Source of the DNA: CAZQVN01 sp964596775
Lineage (GTDB): Bacteria; Eisenbacteria; RBG-16-71-46; JABDJR01; JAWXBZ01
DNA: 17,906 nucleotides
Reading direction: 5' to 3'
Assembly: GCA_964596775.1 (NCBI GenBank)
Contig: CAZQVN010000069.1
Location: forward strand, 1-17,906
In this document: positions 6,820 through 13,375 of the stretch, in pieces
Numbering within the stretch: the first letter of the stretch is position 1
Layout: each line of letters opens with the position of its first letter
Made by a program: the position numbers and the translations under genes
Notes under the pieces: model-generated
What the model was told of the DNA's origin: nothing
Seen by the model: the letters and a program-made list of their open reading frames with translations, nothing else
Databases searched by the model: none

Positions 6820-7785
6820 ATGTCCGAAGTCAAGGTTCTCGTCATCGAAGACGAAGACAGCATTCGCAGAATCCTCAAGCTTCAACTGGAAGCCGCGGGA
6901 TACACGGTGTTCGATGCGGCCAATGGCGAGTCCGGTCTGGCCCTGGCCAACGAAGAGCTGCCGGACCTCGTCATTTCCGACCTGATGATGCCCGGCATGG
7001 ATGGTCATGATGTCTGCCGGGCCATCAAGAGCCACTTCCGCACCTCCCACATTCCGGTGATCATGCTGACGGCCAAGTCGGATCTCGCCGCAAAGGTGCA
7101 GGCCCTCGACTTCGGCGCGAACGACTACATCACGAAACCCTACGAGCGCCAGGAGATGCTCCTGCGCGTCCGCAATCTGCTGAACTGGAGCCGTTCCCAG
7201 CGGGAAGCCAATCCGCTCACCGGCCTTCCGGGCAACGTGGCCATCGAGAAGGAAATCACCCGGCGGCTCGAAAGCCCGGACCCGTTCCTGTTTCTCTATG
7301 TCGACCTGGACAATTTCAAGGCCTACAACGACTACTACGGCTACCAGCGTGGAGACTCGGCCATCAGGATGATGGCCAGGATTCTCGTGGAGGTTGTCGT
7401 CGAATTCGGCCAGCCGAGCGACTTCGTCGGGCACGTCGGCGGAGACGACTTCGTGGTGATCACGACGCCGGACAAGCTCGTCGACGTGGCGGAGACCATG
7501 ACGAAGCGCTGGGACTCGGAGTCGAAGGACCTGTTCACCCGCGAGGATCTTGCCGCCGGATTCATCCGGGTGCGCAACCGCCGCGGGGAAATGGAGAGCT
7601 TCTCCCTGATGACCCTGACGGTCGCGGCCGTGCCCAGCAACAGGTACAAGATCACCCATCTGGCCCAGCTGAACGACCTGGCCTCGGATCTCAAGAGATA
7701 CGGCAAGTCCTTGAAAGGCAGCGTGGTAGTCTGCGAAAGACGCAGCGACTCCGGCCCGATTCTCATGACCGGCACGGAAAACTGA
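6820..7785 (+). CDS. Response regulator with receiver and atypical GGDEF domain
   Basis: A 321-residue cytoplasmic signalling protein. The receiver domain spans about residues 4-122: acidic DED (11-13), phosphoacceptor D54 (VISDLMMPGMDG), T84 and K106 (ITKPYE) are all present, so phosphotransfer is likely. A GGDEF-family domain follows from about 130: NPLTGLPGN, then VDLDNFKAYNDYYGYQRGD (161-179) and VGGDDF (206-211). The signature is GGDDF instead of GGDEF or GGEEF. The product-inhibition RxxD site reads QPSD, so the arginine is lost. It may be a weak or inactive diguanylate cyclase or a c-di-GMP/GTP sensor. GGGAG lies only three bases before the ATG, which is close. No partner histidine kinase is encoded nearby. 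Confidence 0.9.
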   Translation: MSEVKVLVIEDEDSIRRILKLQLEAAGYTVFDAANGESGLALANEELPDLVISDLMMPGMDGHDVCRAIKSHFRTSHIPVIMLTAKSDLAAKVQALDFGANDYITKPYERQEMLLRVRNLLNWSRSQREANPLTGLPGNVAIEKEITRRLESPDPFLFLYVDLDNFKAYNDYYGYQRGDSAIRMMARILVEVVVEFGQPSDFVGHVGGDDFVVITTPDKLVDVAETMTKRWDSESKDLFTREDLAAGFIRVRNRRGEMESFSLMTLTVAAVPSNRYKITHLAQLNDLASDLKRYGKSLKGSVVVCERRSDSGPILMTGTEN

Positions 7786-7814
7786 AGATGCACGACCGAA
7801 TTCGTAAATCGCCC

Positions 7815-7842
7815 TTAAGTCGGGCGGACAAGTGACCGATAG
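7815..7842 (+). promoter_or_regulatory. Candidate sigma-28-type promoter for the stand-alone receiver gene
   Basis: TTAA (7815-7818), 16 bases, then ACCGATAG (7835-7842), the same pattern as at 6751. The -35 element sits in the loop of a small inverted repeat (CGCCC 7810-7814 with GGGCG 7822-7826). The putative -10 ends 69 bases before the chosen start. Confidence 0.45.
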
Positions 7843-7911
7843 ATACTCATATTGCAGGTTGCCGGGGGTTTTCGCCCTGCCGCTTTGGGTGAAAGGATGG
7901 AGGTAGGAACC

Positions 7912-8307
7912 GTGTCCCGAGGACGCATTCTCGTCGTTGACGACGAAATCTACATTGTCCACATCCTGGACTTCAGTCTCGGGATGGAAGGGTACGAAGT
8001 GATGACGGCTCTCGACGGCGAACAGGCCCTCGAGAAGGTCCGGGAGAACCGCCCCGACCTGATCGTCCTGGACATCATGATGCCCAAGATGGACGGATAC
8101 GAAACCTGCAAGGCCCTCAAGGCCGACAAGAGCACGTCGGACATTCCCGTGATCCTCCTGTCCGCGAAGGGACGCAACGTCGACCAGCAGACCGGATTCG
8201 AAGTGGGCGCCGAGGATTACATCACGAAGCCGTTCAGTCCGAGAAAGCTCGTGGATCGGATCAACGCCATCCTGACCCAGCACCGGGAACAGAAACTCGC
8301 CTCCTGA
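7912..8307 (+). CDS. Stand-alone response regulator receiver protein
   Basis: A 131-residue single-domain receiver (CheY/Spo0F-like size). Key residues are the acidic pair D10-D11 (VVDDE), phosphoacceptor D54 (IVLDIMMPKMDGYE), S84 (ILLSAKG) and K106 (YITKPFSPRKL). There is no output domain, so it should act by protein contact or as a phosphorelay intermediate. I chose the GTG at 7912 because GGAGG (7899-7903) lies eight bases upstream and translation then begins right at the receiver fold (MSRGRILVVDDE). The ATG at 7897 overlaps that ribosome binding site. The neighbouring receiver-GGDEF gene upstream and the receiver-HDOD gene downstream suggest related signalling. No kinase is present in the window. 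Confidence 0.92.
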   Translation: MSRGRILVVDDEIYIVHILDFSLGMEGYEVMTALDGEQALEKVRENRPDLIVLDIMMPKMDGYETCKALKADKSTSDIPVILLSAKGRNVDQQTGFEVGAEDYITKPFSPRKLVDRINAILTQHREQKLAS

Positions 8308-8423
8308 GGGCGGAAACCCGGAAGCTCGAATCCCGCCTCCCGCGGGTCCCCTTGCGGTCCCCGGCGGGTACGCCCGACACTCCCACGGCGGGCAGCTTCG
8401 CACTCCCCTTCACACCCCTGCCC

Positions 8424-8451
8424 TTGACACCCGGCCCGGTCCGGGTAGTCT
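8424..8451 (+). promoter_or_regulatory. Candidate sigma-70-type promoter for the amidotransferase gene
   Basis: A perfect -35 box TTGACA (8424-8429), a 16-base spacer and a weak -10 TAGTCT (8446-8451). Transcription would begin near 8458, giving a leader of about 50 bases that includes GGAGG at 8492-8496. The rest of the 200-base gap after the receiver gene is GC-rich with small inverted repeats and no visible gene. Confidence 0.45.
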
Positions 8452-8507
8452 CAACGGAACGATCCGACTCAAGTGCTGCGTCTTCTCCCGTGGAGGTCAC
8501 TCCCTGA

Positions 8508-9242
8508 ATGTGTCGTCTCCTCGCTCTCTCGTGCCGTCGTTCCCCTTCCATGGAAATTCTCGAAAAGTTCAAATCGCTCGCCTTTGAAGGGCAGACCCCT
8601 ACGCTCGGTCCCGATGCCCGCGGCCACAACGACGGGTGGGGACTCGCCGGTTTTTCCGGAACCCGGATGATCCTGGAGAAGAGCGCCCTGTCGGCCACCG
8701 ACGCGGACGGTCGCTGGGACGAGGCGATAAAGCGCCTGATGATGCCGGCCGTCTGGCCGGCCCACTTCATGTTTCACCTGCGCCGCGCCTCGCCGGGACT
8801 CGATGTGCGCGTTTCGAACTCCCATCCGTTTCACCGCAAGTGCAACGGCAGCGACTGGTTCTTCATGCACAACGGAACCGCGGAAGGGTTCGATCCGGAG
8901 CGCCATCACGGGATGATCGATTCCGAGTTCTTCATGGAACTCGCGATGAAGAACATGGAGGGCGGCGCCGAGTTGAAGGATGCTCTCCACGCGGCGAAGG
9001 CCGCTTTCCTGGAGCAGTACCCGAAGATGGATTCCTTTGTCGGCATTTTCCTGCATCCGCGGGGGCTCGAGGCGTTCTACGACGTGCCGGACAAGTTCGA
9101 CCGCTACCACACCCTGTACCGCGCCGAGTCCGAAGGGGCGGTCTTCATCTGCTCGGAAAACATGAAGGTCGAGGACCTGGAGTGGAAACCGATCCGCGAG
9201 ATGGGGGGCGTCGTCAGCGTTCCCAGTTTCCGGAAGGGGTGA
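8508..9242 (+). CDS. Class II glutamine amidotransferase-like protein (YafJ/EgtC type)
   Basis: A 244-residue member of the Ntn-hydrolase class II glutamine amidotransferases, which release ammonia from glutamine using an N-terminal cysteine. The start MCRLLALS exposes Cys2 as nucleophile after removal of the methionine, which decides the start at 8508. GGAGG lies 11 bases upstream, rather far. Further family motifs are GHNDGWGLAGF (about 44-54), HFMFHLRRAS (about 86-95), SHPFHRKCNGSDWFFMHNGTAEGF (about 105-128) and a late SEN motif (CSENMKVEDLEW). There is no synthase domain, so as in YafJ the acceptor is unknown. Its stop lies 52 bases from the stop of a convergent DsrE-like gene. Confidence 0.88.
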   Translation: MCRLLALSCRRSPSMEILEKFKSLAFEGQTPTLGPDARGHNDGWGLAGFSGTRMILEKSALSATDADGRWDEAIKRLMMPAVWPAHFMFHLRRASPGLDVRVSNSHPFHRKCNGSDWFFMHNGTAEGFDPERHHGMIDSEFFMELAMKNMEGGAELKDALHAAKAAFLEQYPKMDSFVGIFLHPRGLEAFYDVPDKFDRYHTLYRAESEGAVFICSENMKVEDLEWKPIREMGGVVSVPSFRKG

Positions 9243-9294
9243 ACGGCGGGCCGCTGCCCGAACCGGATCCGGCGGCGGACCTGCCCGGCGAACC

Positions 9295-9657
9295 CTAGAG
9301 GAAGAGCTTCGTTCCGGCGCCTTCGATGCGGAGAAGGATCGTGGGCATGGCCACGATGTCGTCCACATGCTCGAGTATCTCCTTCCGGCTGAATCCGGTG
9401 GACTGCGCGTCCGCGGTGCAGGCAAGCACCGACATCCGGCCGAACGACCGCGCGCTCTGGATCAGCCCTTCCGGTCCGGACTCGTCGCTCCCCGAACCCT
9501 CGTTGAGGCGACCCTCGACGAGGCGGGACAGCGCTTCGCCCATGAAGATGGCCGTGATATCCCAGTCCAGGGCGGCGGCGCTGGCCAGAATGGACGCGGC
9601 CGTCCGGATCCGGTCCGGGGAACCGCTCTGGACAAACACCGCCAGCCGGGTCTTCAT
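9295..9657 (-). CDS. DsrE/DsrF-like small protein
   Basis: A 120-residue cytoplasmic protein with the fold pattern of DsrE-like sulfur-carrier or peroxiredoxin-related proteins. It opens with MKTRLAVFVQSGSPDRIRTAASILASAAALDWDITAIFMGEAL, a typical strand-helix-strand start. A single cysteine sits in VLACTADAQSTGF, at the place where DsrE-family proteins often carry the reactive Cys. The C-terminus HVDDIVAMPTILLRIEGA also fits. The ATG at 9657 has GGGAG seven bases upstream. The partner proteins of a Dsr/Tus sulfur relay are absent here, so a specific role is not supported. It stands alone on the minus strand between two plus-strand genes. Confidence 0.75.
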   Translation of the reverse strand: MKTRLAVFVQSGSPDRIRTAASILASAAALDWDITAIFMGEALSRLVEGRLNEGSGSDESGPEGLIQSARSFGRMSVLACTADAQSTGFSRKEILEHVDDIVAMPTILLRIEGAGTKLFL

Positions 9658-9783
9658 GACTTCACTCCCATTCAGGGTGTCGGCGTCGCCACGGAGGTCC
9701 TCCGCTCCTGTGCGGTGTCCTGCCGCGTCAGCGCGCTGCGGGCCGGCGGGCTCGTTCCGTCCGCGGGGGCCGGGGAAAACTCG

Positions 9784-9811
9784 TTGACGCTGATCCGGCG
9801 ACCATCATAAT
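9784..9811 (+). promoter_or_regulatory. Candidate sigma-70-type promoter upstream of the acyl-CoA synthetase gene
   Basis: TTGACG (9784-9789), a 16-base spacer and CATAAT (9806-9811), each matching consensus at five of six positions. Transcription would start near 9818, leaving a leader of about 125 bases to the gene at 9944. A second AT-rich box (TATAAC, 9909-9914) lacks a good -35. The 286-base gap between the divergent genes shows no other gene. Confidence 0.5.
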
Positions 9812-9943
9812 GCATGAGTCGCCCCCGCTGAAGCCGGGAGTCCTCCATCTCCGTCGAGAAACATGACGATCCCGGGCCCGCACTGTCGCGGATCGAAGTG
9901 TGCGGCGCTATAACAGGGTTGAAGGGGCCATGGAAGGATGACC

Positions 9944-11758
9944 ATGCAGGTTCGAACGTTGAACGAGCTCTTTCTCGGAGCCGTCGAGGAACACGACAGG
10001 CCTGATGCGTTCCGATTCCGGTCGGACGGCCTCTGGCACAACGTATCGCATCGGGATGCCCTCGCCGCTGTGGCCGAGATATCCGCCGGCCTCGTGCGGA
10101 TCGGTGTGGCTCCCGGCGATCGCGTGGCGCTCCTCTCGGAGAACCGGGTCGATTGGGCGCTGCTCGATTACGCGATCCTGGGCTCCGGCGCCGTCACCGT
10201 GCCGATCTACCCGACGCTTCCGGCGCACCAGGTGGAGGAGATCCTCGCCGACGCCGGCGCGTCGGTGCTCTTCGTGTCGACGCCGCATCAGCTGGCCAGG
10301 ATGCACGGATCCCCGGCCCGGCTGCCGGAGCTGCGATCCCTCATTGTCATCGATCCTCCGGAGACCCTCCCGAAGAACGTTTCCACGTTGAACGCGCTCC
10401 GGGAAGCCGGGCGATCCTCGCCGGAGGCGGGACCGGAGGCCTTTACCGTCCGGGCGCTCCGCGTGCAGGAGCAGGACACGGCCTCGATCATCTTCACCTC
10501 CGGAACCACGGGGCGGCCGAAGGGGGTCGTCCTCACGCATGCCAACATCGTGTCCAACGTCCTGGCGGCGCTGCAGGTCCTGCCCATCGGCCCCGATGAT
10601 TCCTGCCTGTCGTTTCTTCCGCTCTGCCACATTTTCGAAAGAATGGCCGGGCACTTCACCATGTTCCACGCGGGCGCGTCCATCGCCTACGCCGAGTCCA
10701 TCGACACTGTTCCCGCGAACCTGACCGAAGTGAAGCCCACCCTGGTTCTCGCCGTACCCCGGTTCTTCGAGAAGATGCAGGCGCGGGTCCTCGACGCGGT
10801 CGCCACGGCGCCGCCTCTCCGGCGGGCGCTGTTTCACCGGTCCATGGCTCTCGGAAAGCGTCGGAGCCTTCTCGTCCTCGAAGGCAAATCCGTGCCTCCG
10901 CTTCTCGCATTCGCCTGCGCCATCGCATCGCGCCTTGTCTTTTCCAAACTCCGGGCCCGTACCGGCGGCCGGATCCGCTACATGGTGTCGGGAGGCGCTC
11001 CGCTGGGCGAGTCGCTCGTTCTCTTCTTTCATGCGGCCGGAATCACGATCCTCGAGGGTTACGGCCTGACGGAAACATCGCCGGTCATCGCCTGCAATCG
11101 TCTCGGGGCCATGAAACCCGGCACGGTGGGGCAGCCGATCCCGGGCGTGCAGGTCCGGATCGGCGAAGACGGAGAAATCCTGGCCCGGGGCCCCGGCGTG
11201 ATGCAGGGGTACTACAACCGTCCCGAGGACACGGCCGTGGCCCTCGAGGGTGGCTGGTTTCATACCGGAGATGTCGGCGAGCTGGACCAGGACGGCTTTC
11301 TGAGGATCACCGATCGCAAGAAGGACCTGATCGTAACCGCCGGCGGAAAGAAGGTCTCGCCGCAGCCGATCGAAAACGTCCTCAAGCGCGACCCCCTGAT
11401 CGCCGAGGCGATCCTGGTCGGCGACAGGCGTCCGTTCGTCGTTGCGCTGGTCGTGCCGGATTTCGCCCGGCTCCGGGAGTGGGCCGAAAGCCGGGGGATC
11501 GAAGGCGACGATGCCGGCCTGGCGGGTGATGCACAGGTCGTTGCCGAGATCACCGGGCGCGTGAAGCGGGTCAATGAAGGACTGGCTCCGTTCGAACAGA
11601 TCAAGAGGGTCGGACTCCTCGAACACGAATTGACCGTGGACGGAGGAGAATTGACGCCGTCGCTGAAGGTGCGCCGCCGGGTTCTCCTGGAGCGGTTCAG
11701 CACGCTTGTCGATTCGCTGTACGCCTCTTCCGACGGGCCTCCGAACGGTCCCGCCTGA
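9944..11758 (+). CDS. Long-chain fatty acid--CoA ligase (AMP-dependent synthetase)
   Basis: A 604-residue adenylate-forming enzyme that activates fatty acids to acyl-CoA through an acyl-AMP intermediate. The AMP-binding P-loop IIFTSGTTGRPKGVVLTHAN starts at about residue 181. Later motifs are YMVSGGAPLGESLVLFFHAAGITILEGYGLTETSPV (A4/A5 region), GWFHTGDVGELDQDGFLRITDRKKDLIVTAGGKKVSPQPIENVLK (A7-A8 hinge) and a C-terminal domain. The IENVLKRDPLIAEAILVGDRRPFVVALVVPDF stretch is typical of bacterial FadD15-like ligases. The ATG at 9944 is preferred to the one at 9938 because AAGG then lies six bases upstream. Substrate chain length cannot be read here. No beta-oxidation genes are adjacent. Confidence 0.92.
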   Translation: MQVRTLNELFLGAVEEHDRPDAFRFRSDGLWHNVSHRDALAAVAEISAGLVRIGVAPGDRVALLSENRVDWALLDYAILGSGAVTVPIYPTLPAHQVEEILADAGASVLFVSTPHQLARMHGSPARLPELRSLIVIDPPETLPKNVSTLNALREAGRSSPEAGPEAFTVRALRVQEQDTASIIFTSGTTGRPKGVVLTHANIVSNVLAALQVLPIGPDDSCLSFLPLCHIFERMAGHFTMFHAGASIAYAESIDTVPANLTEVKPTLVLAVPRFFEKMQARVLDAVATAPPLRRALFHRSMALGKRRSLLVLEGKSVPPLLAFACAIASRLVFSKLRARTGGRIRYMVSGGAPLGESLVLFFHAAGITILEGYGLTETSPVIACNRLGAMKPGTVGQPIPGVQVRIGEDGEILARGPGVMQGYYNRPEDTAVALEGGWFHTGDVGELDQDGFLRITDRKKDLIVTAGGKKVSPQPIENVLKRDPLIAEAILVGDRRPFVVALVVPDFARLREWAESRGIEGDDAGLAGDAQVVAEITGRVKRVNEGLAPFEQIKRVGLLEHELTVDGGELTPSLKVRRRVLLERFSTLVDSLYASSDGPPNGPA

Positions 11759-11871
11759 CGGTCTGGCCTGTTCCGGTCCGATTCCGCTCCGCACGGTCGG
11801 GCCTGACTCCGCCCCGCGCCCCCTGGCCGCTCTCGTCACCGCACGCTCCGGCCTGACTCGGCTCGGCGTGC
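11758..11871. repeat. Degenerate direct repeats after the acyl-CoA synthetase stop
   Basis: Three imperfect copies of an ACGGTC-GGCCTGACTCCG-like segment start at 11758, 11793 and 11843. The last two match at about 24 of 29 positions (11789-11817 against 11839-11867). Spacing is irregular (35 and 50 bases). The rest of the 264-base gap up to 12022 holds a candidate promoter but no gene. Confidence 0.5.
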
Positions 11872-11931
11872 CCATTCCGACCCCCCGCAGCCGATTCAAG
11901 CCACACGCGACTTTATTCAAGTCCTTTTGTC

Positions 11932-11959
11932 TCAAGCTGCTCCCCAACTCATCCGATAT
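11932..11959 (+). promoter_or_regulatory. Candidate sigma-28-type promoter for the receiver-HDOD / phosphatase pair
   Basis: TCAA (11932-11935), 16 bases, then TCCGATAT (11952-11959), resembling the sigma-28 pattern also found before the two other receiver genes. It ends 63 bases before the GTG at 12023. The -35 half is weaker than in the other two. Confidence 0.4.
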
Positions 11960-12022
11960 ATCCGGGAGCACATCAGCCATGGTATTGCACCCCGAAATAC
12001 GGATCAAAACGGAGAATCTGGC

Positions 12023-13375
12023 GTGTCATCAACCCGCGAAGTCTGTGTTGTCGTCGCCGATGATCAGGGCGATGAACGCAGGAACATCACCGTGCCGCTC
12101 CGCGCCGAAGGCATCATGGTTTTCGAGGCCACCGATGGGGCCGAAGCCATTCGCCTCGTCCAGGAAAACACCGCGGATCTGCTCATTCTCGATGCCTACA
12201 TGCCGGGAATGAACGGTTTCCTCGCGCTCAAGACCATTCAAGTCGAAATGAAGGAGAAGGCGCCTCCTGTTCTGCTCGTGATACCGAACGCCACGTCCCG
12301 GGAAACGGGTCTCGCCGAGAAACTCGGTGCCCGCGGGCATCTCAAGCCCCCCTTCGACACGAGCGCACTCCTCGAACAGGTGCGCCGGCTTGTCGGGTCG
12401 CGGCAGGCGCCGACGCTCACGATGATGGCCCAGCGTCCCGCCCTCACCCTGACGGAGTCGCGGGCCCGGGATGAGATCGTCCGGCGCGTCGAGCAGTTGC
12501 CCGCGCTCCCGGTCATCGTTCAGGAGCTGATCGAAAAGGTTCACGATTCGAACAGCCGGACGCAGGATCTCGAGGAAATCATCCGGCGCGACCAGAGCCT
12601 CGCCGCCCGTGTTCTGAAGCTCGTCAATTCTTCGTTCTTCAGGGGGCAGAGCGAAATCCGGTCGATCGGCGATGCCGTCGTCCGCCTGGGCCGCAACACG
12701 ATCCAGAGCCTCGCGCTGGCCTCCAGCACCGGATCGATGGTGCCGGTCAACAACGAGGCCTACGGTTTCCAGCCCGGCGGGCTCTGGCTCCATTCGTTCT
12801 CCGTGGCATCGACGGCCCGAACCGTCGCGCTCCGCGTGGGCAGCCAGGACGAGGCCAACCAGGCGTTCCTGGCCGGGCTCCTCCACGACGTCGGCAAGAT
12901 CGTCCTCGGGATGATGATCGCGAAACGCCTCGAGGAATTCCGGATTGCGCTCGACGAGACCGGAAGCCAGCTGGAAGCGGAGTCCCGGGTCTTCTTCCAC
13001 TCCCACCCGGAAGTCGGGGACATGATCGGCGACCGGTGGAAATTTCCTCGGGAAGTCCGGGACATCATCCGCGCTCATCACCGACCGATCGCGGCGGACG
13101 AAGCGAACAAGGCCCTTCTGGCCGTGAGGCTCGCGGATACTCTCGTGAACCGGCTTGAGCTCGGCCTCGTCTCCGCGATCAAGCCGTGCGCCGGGGTCGC
13201 GGTCGGAGGATCCGGGACGGATGAATCCGTTCCGGACGATCAGGCCGCTCCGCCGCGGGCGGAGGAGCTCGATATTCTCGAGCGCCTCGGCCTGCCGCAT
13301 ACCGCCGTCACCGATTTCGAAACAGCGGCGCGGGAAGCCGCGGAACTCTACGAGGTGTACGTTGAGTCGCACTGA
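12023..13375 (+). CDS. Response regulator with receiver and HDOD domains
   Basis: A 450-residue cytoplasmic signalling protein. The receiver domain (about 6-125) has D13-D14, phosphoacceptor D57 (LILDAYMPGMNG) and K108 (LKPPFD). However, Ile87 replaces the usual Thr/Ser of the switch (VLLVIPNAT), so signalling may be altered. An HDOD domain follows (about 153-355): LPALPVIVQELIEKVHD, RRDQSLAARVLKLVNSSFF, RSIGDAVVRLGRNTIQSLAL, AGLLHDVGKIVLG (H288, D289) and IIRAHH. HDOD proteins are linked to c-di-GMP, motility and phosphatase control. The GTG at 12023 has GGAG eight bases upstream; a TTG at 11927 would lie before the candidate promoter. Its stop overlaps the next gene's start by 14 bases, suggesting translational coupling. 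Confidence 0.9.
   Translation: MSSTREVCVVVADDQGDERRNITVPLRAEGIMVFEATDGAEAIRLVQENTADLLILDAYMPGMNGFLALKTIQVEMKEKAPPVLLVIPNATSRETGLAEKLGARGHLKPPFDTSALLEQVRRLVGSRQAPTLTMMAQRPALTLTESRARDEIVRRVEQLPALPVIVQELIEKVHDSNSRTQDLEEIIRRDQSLAARVLKLVNSSFFRGQSEIRSIGDAVVRLGRNTIQSLALASSTGSMVPVNNEAYGFQPGGLWLHSFSVASTARTVALRVGSQDEANQAFLAGLLHDVGKIVLGMMIAKRLEEFRIALDETGSQLEAESRVFFHSHPEVGDMIGDRWKFPREVRDIIRAHHRPIAADEANKALLAVRLADTLVNRLELGLVSAIKPCAGVAVGGSGTDESVPDDQAAPPRAEELDILERLGLPHTAVTDFETAAREAAELYEVYVESH

Noticed and set aside
6751..8403. 550-codon minus-strand frame opposite the two receiver genes
   Set aside because: Both receivers on the plus strand have all phosphotransfer residues and good start signals; the antisense frame has no recognisable domain.
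9908..12007. 699-codon open frame on the minus strand opposite the acyl-CoA synthetase gene
   Set aside because: The plus strand encodes a complete synthetase with all motifs; the antisense product is a composition artefact.
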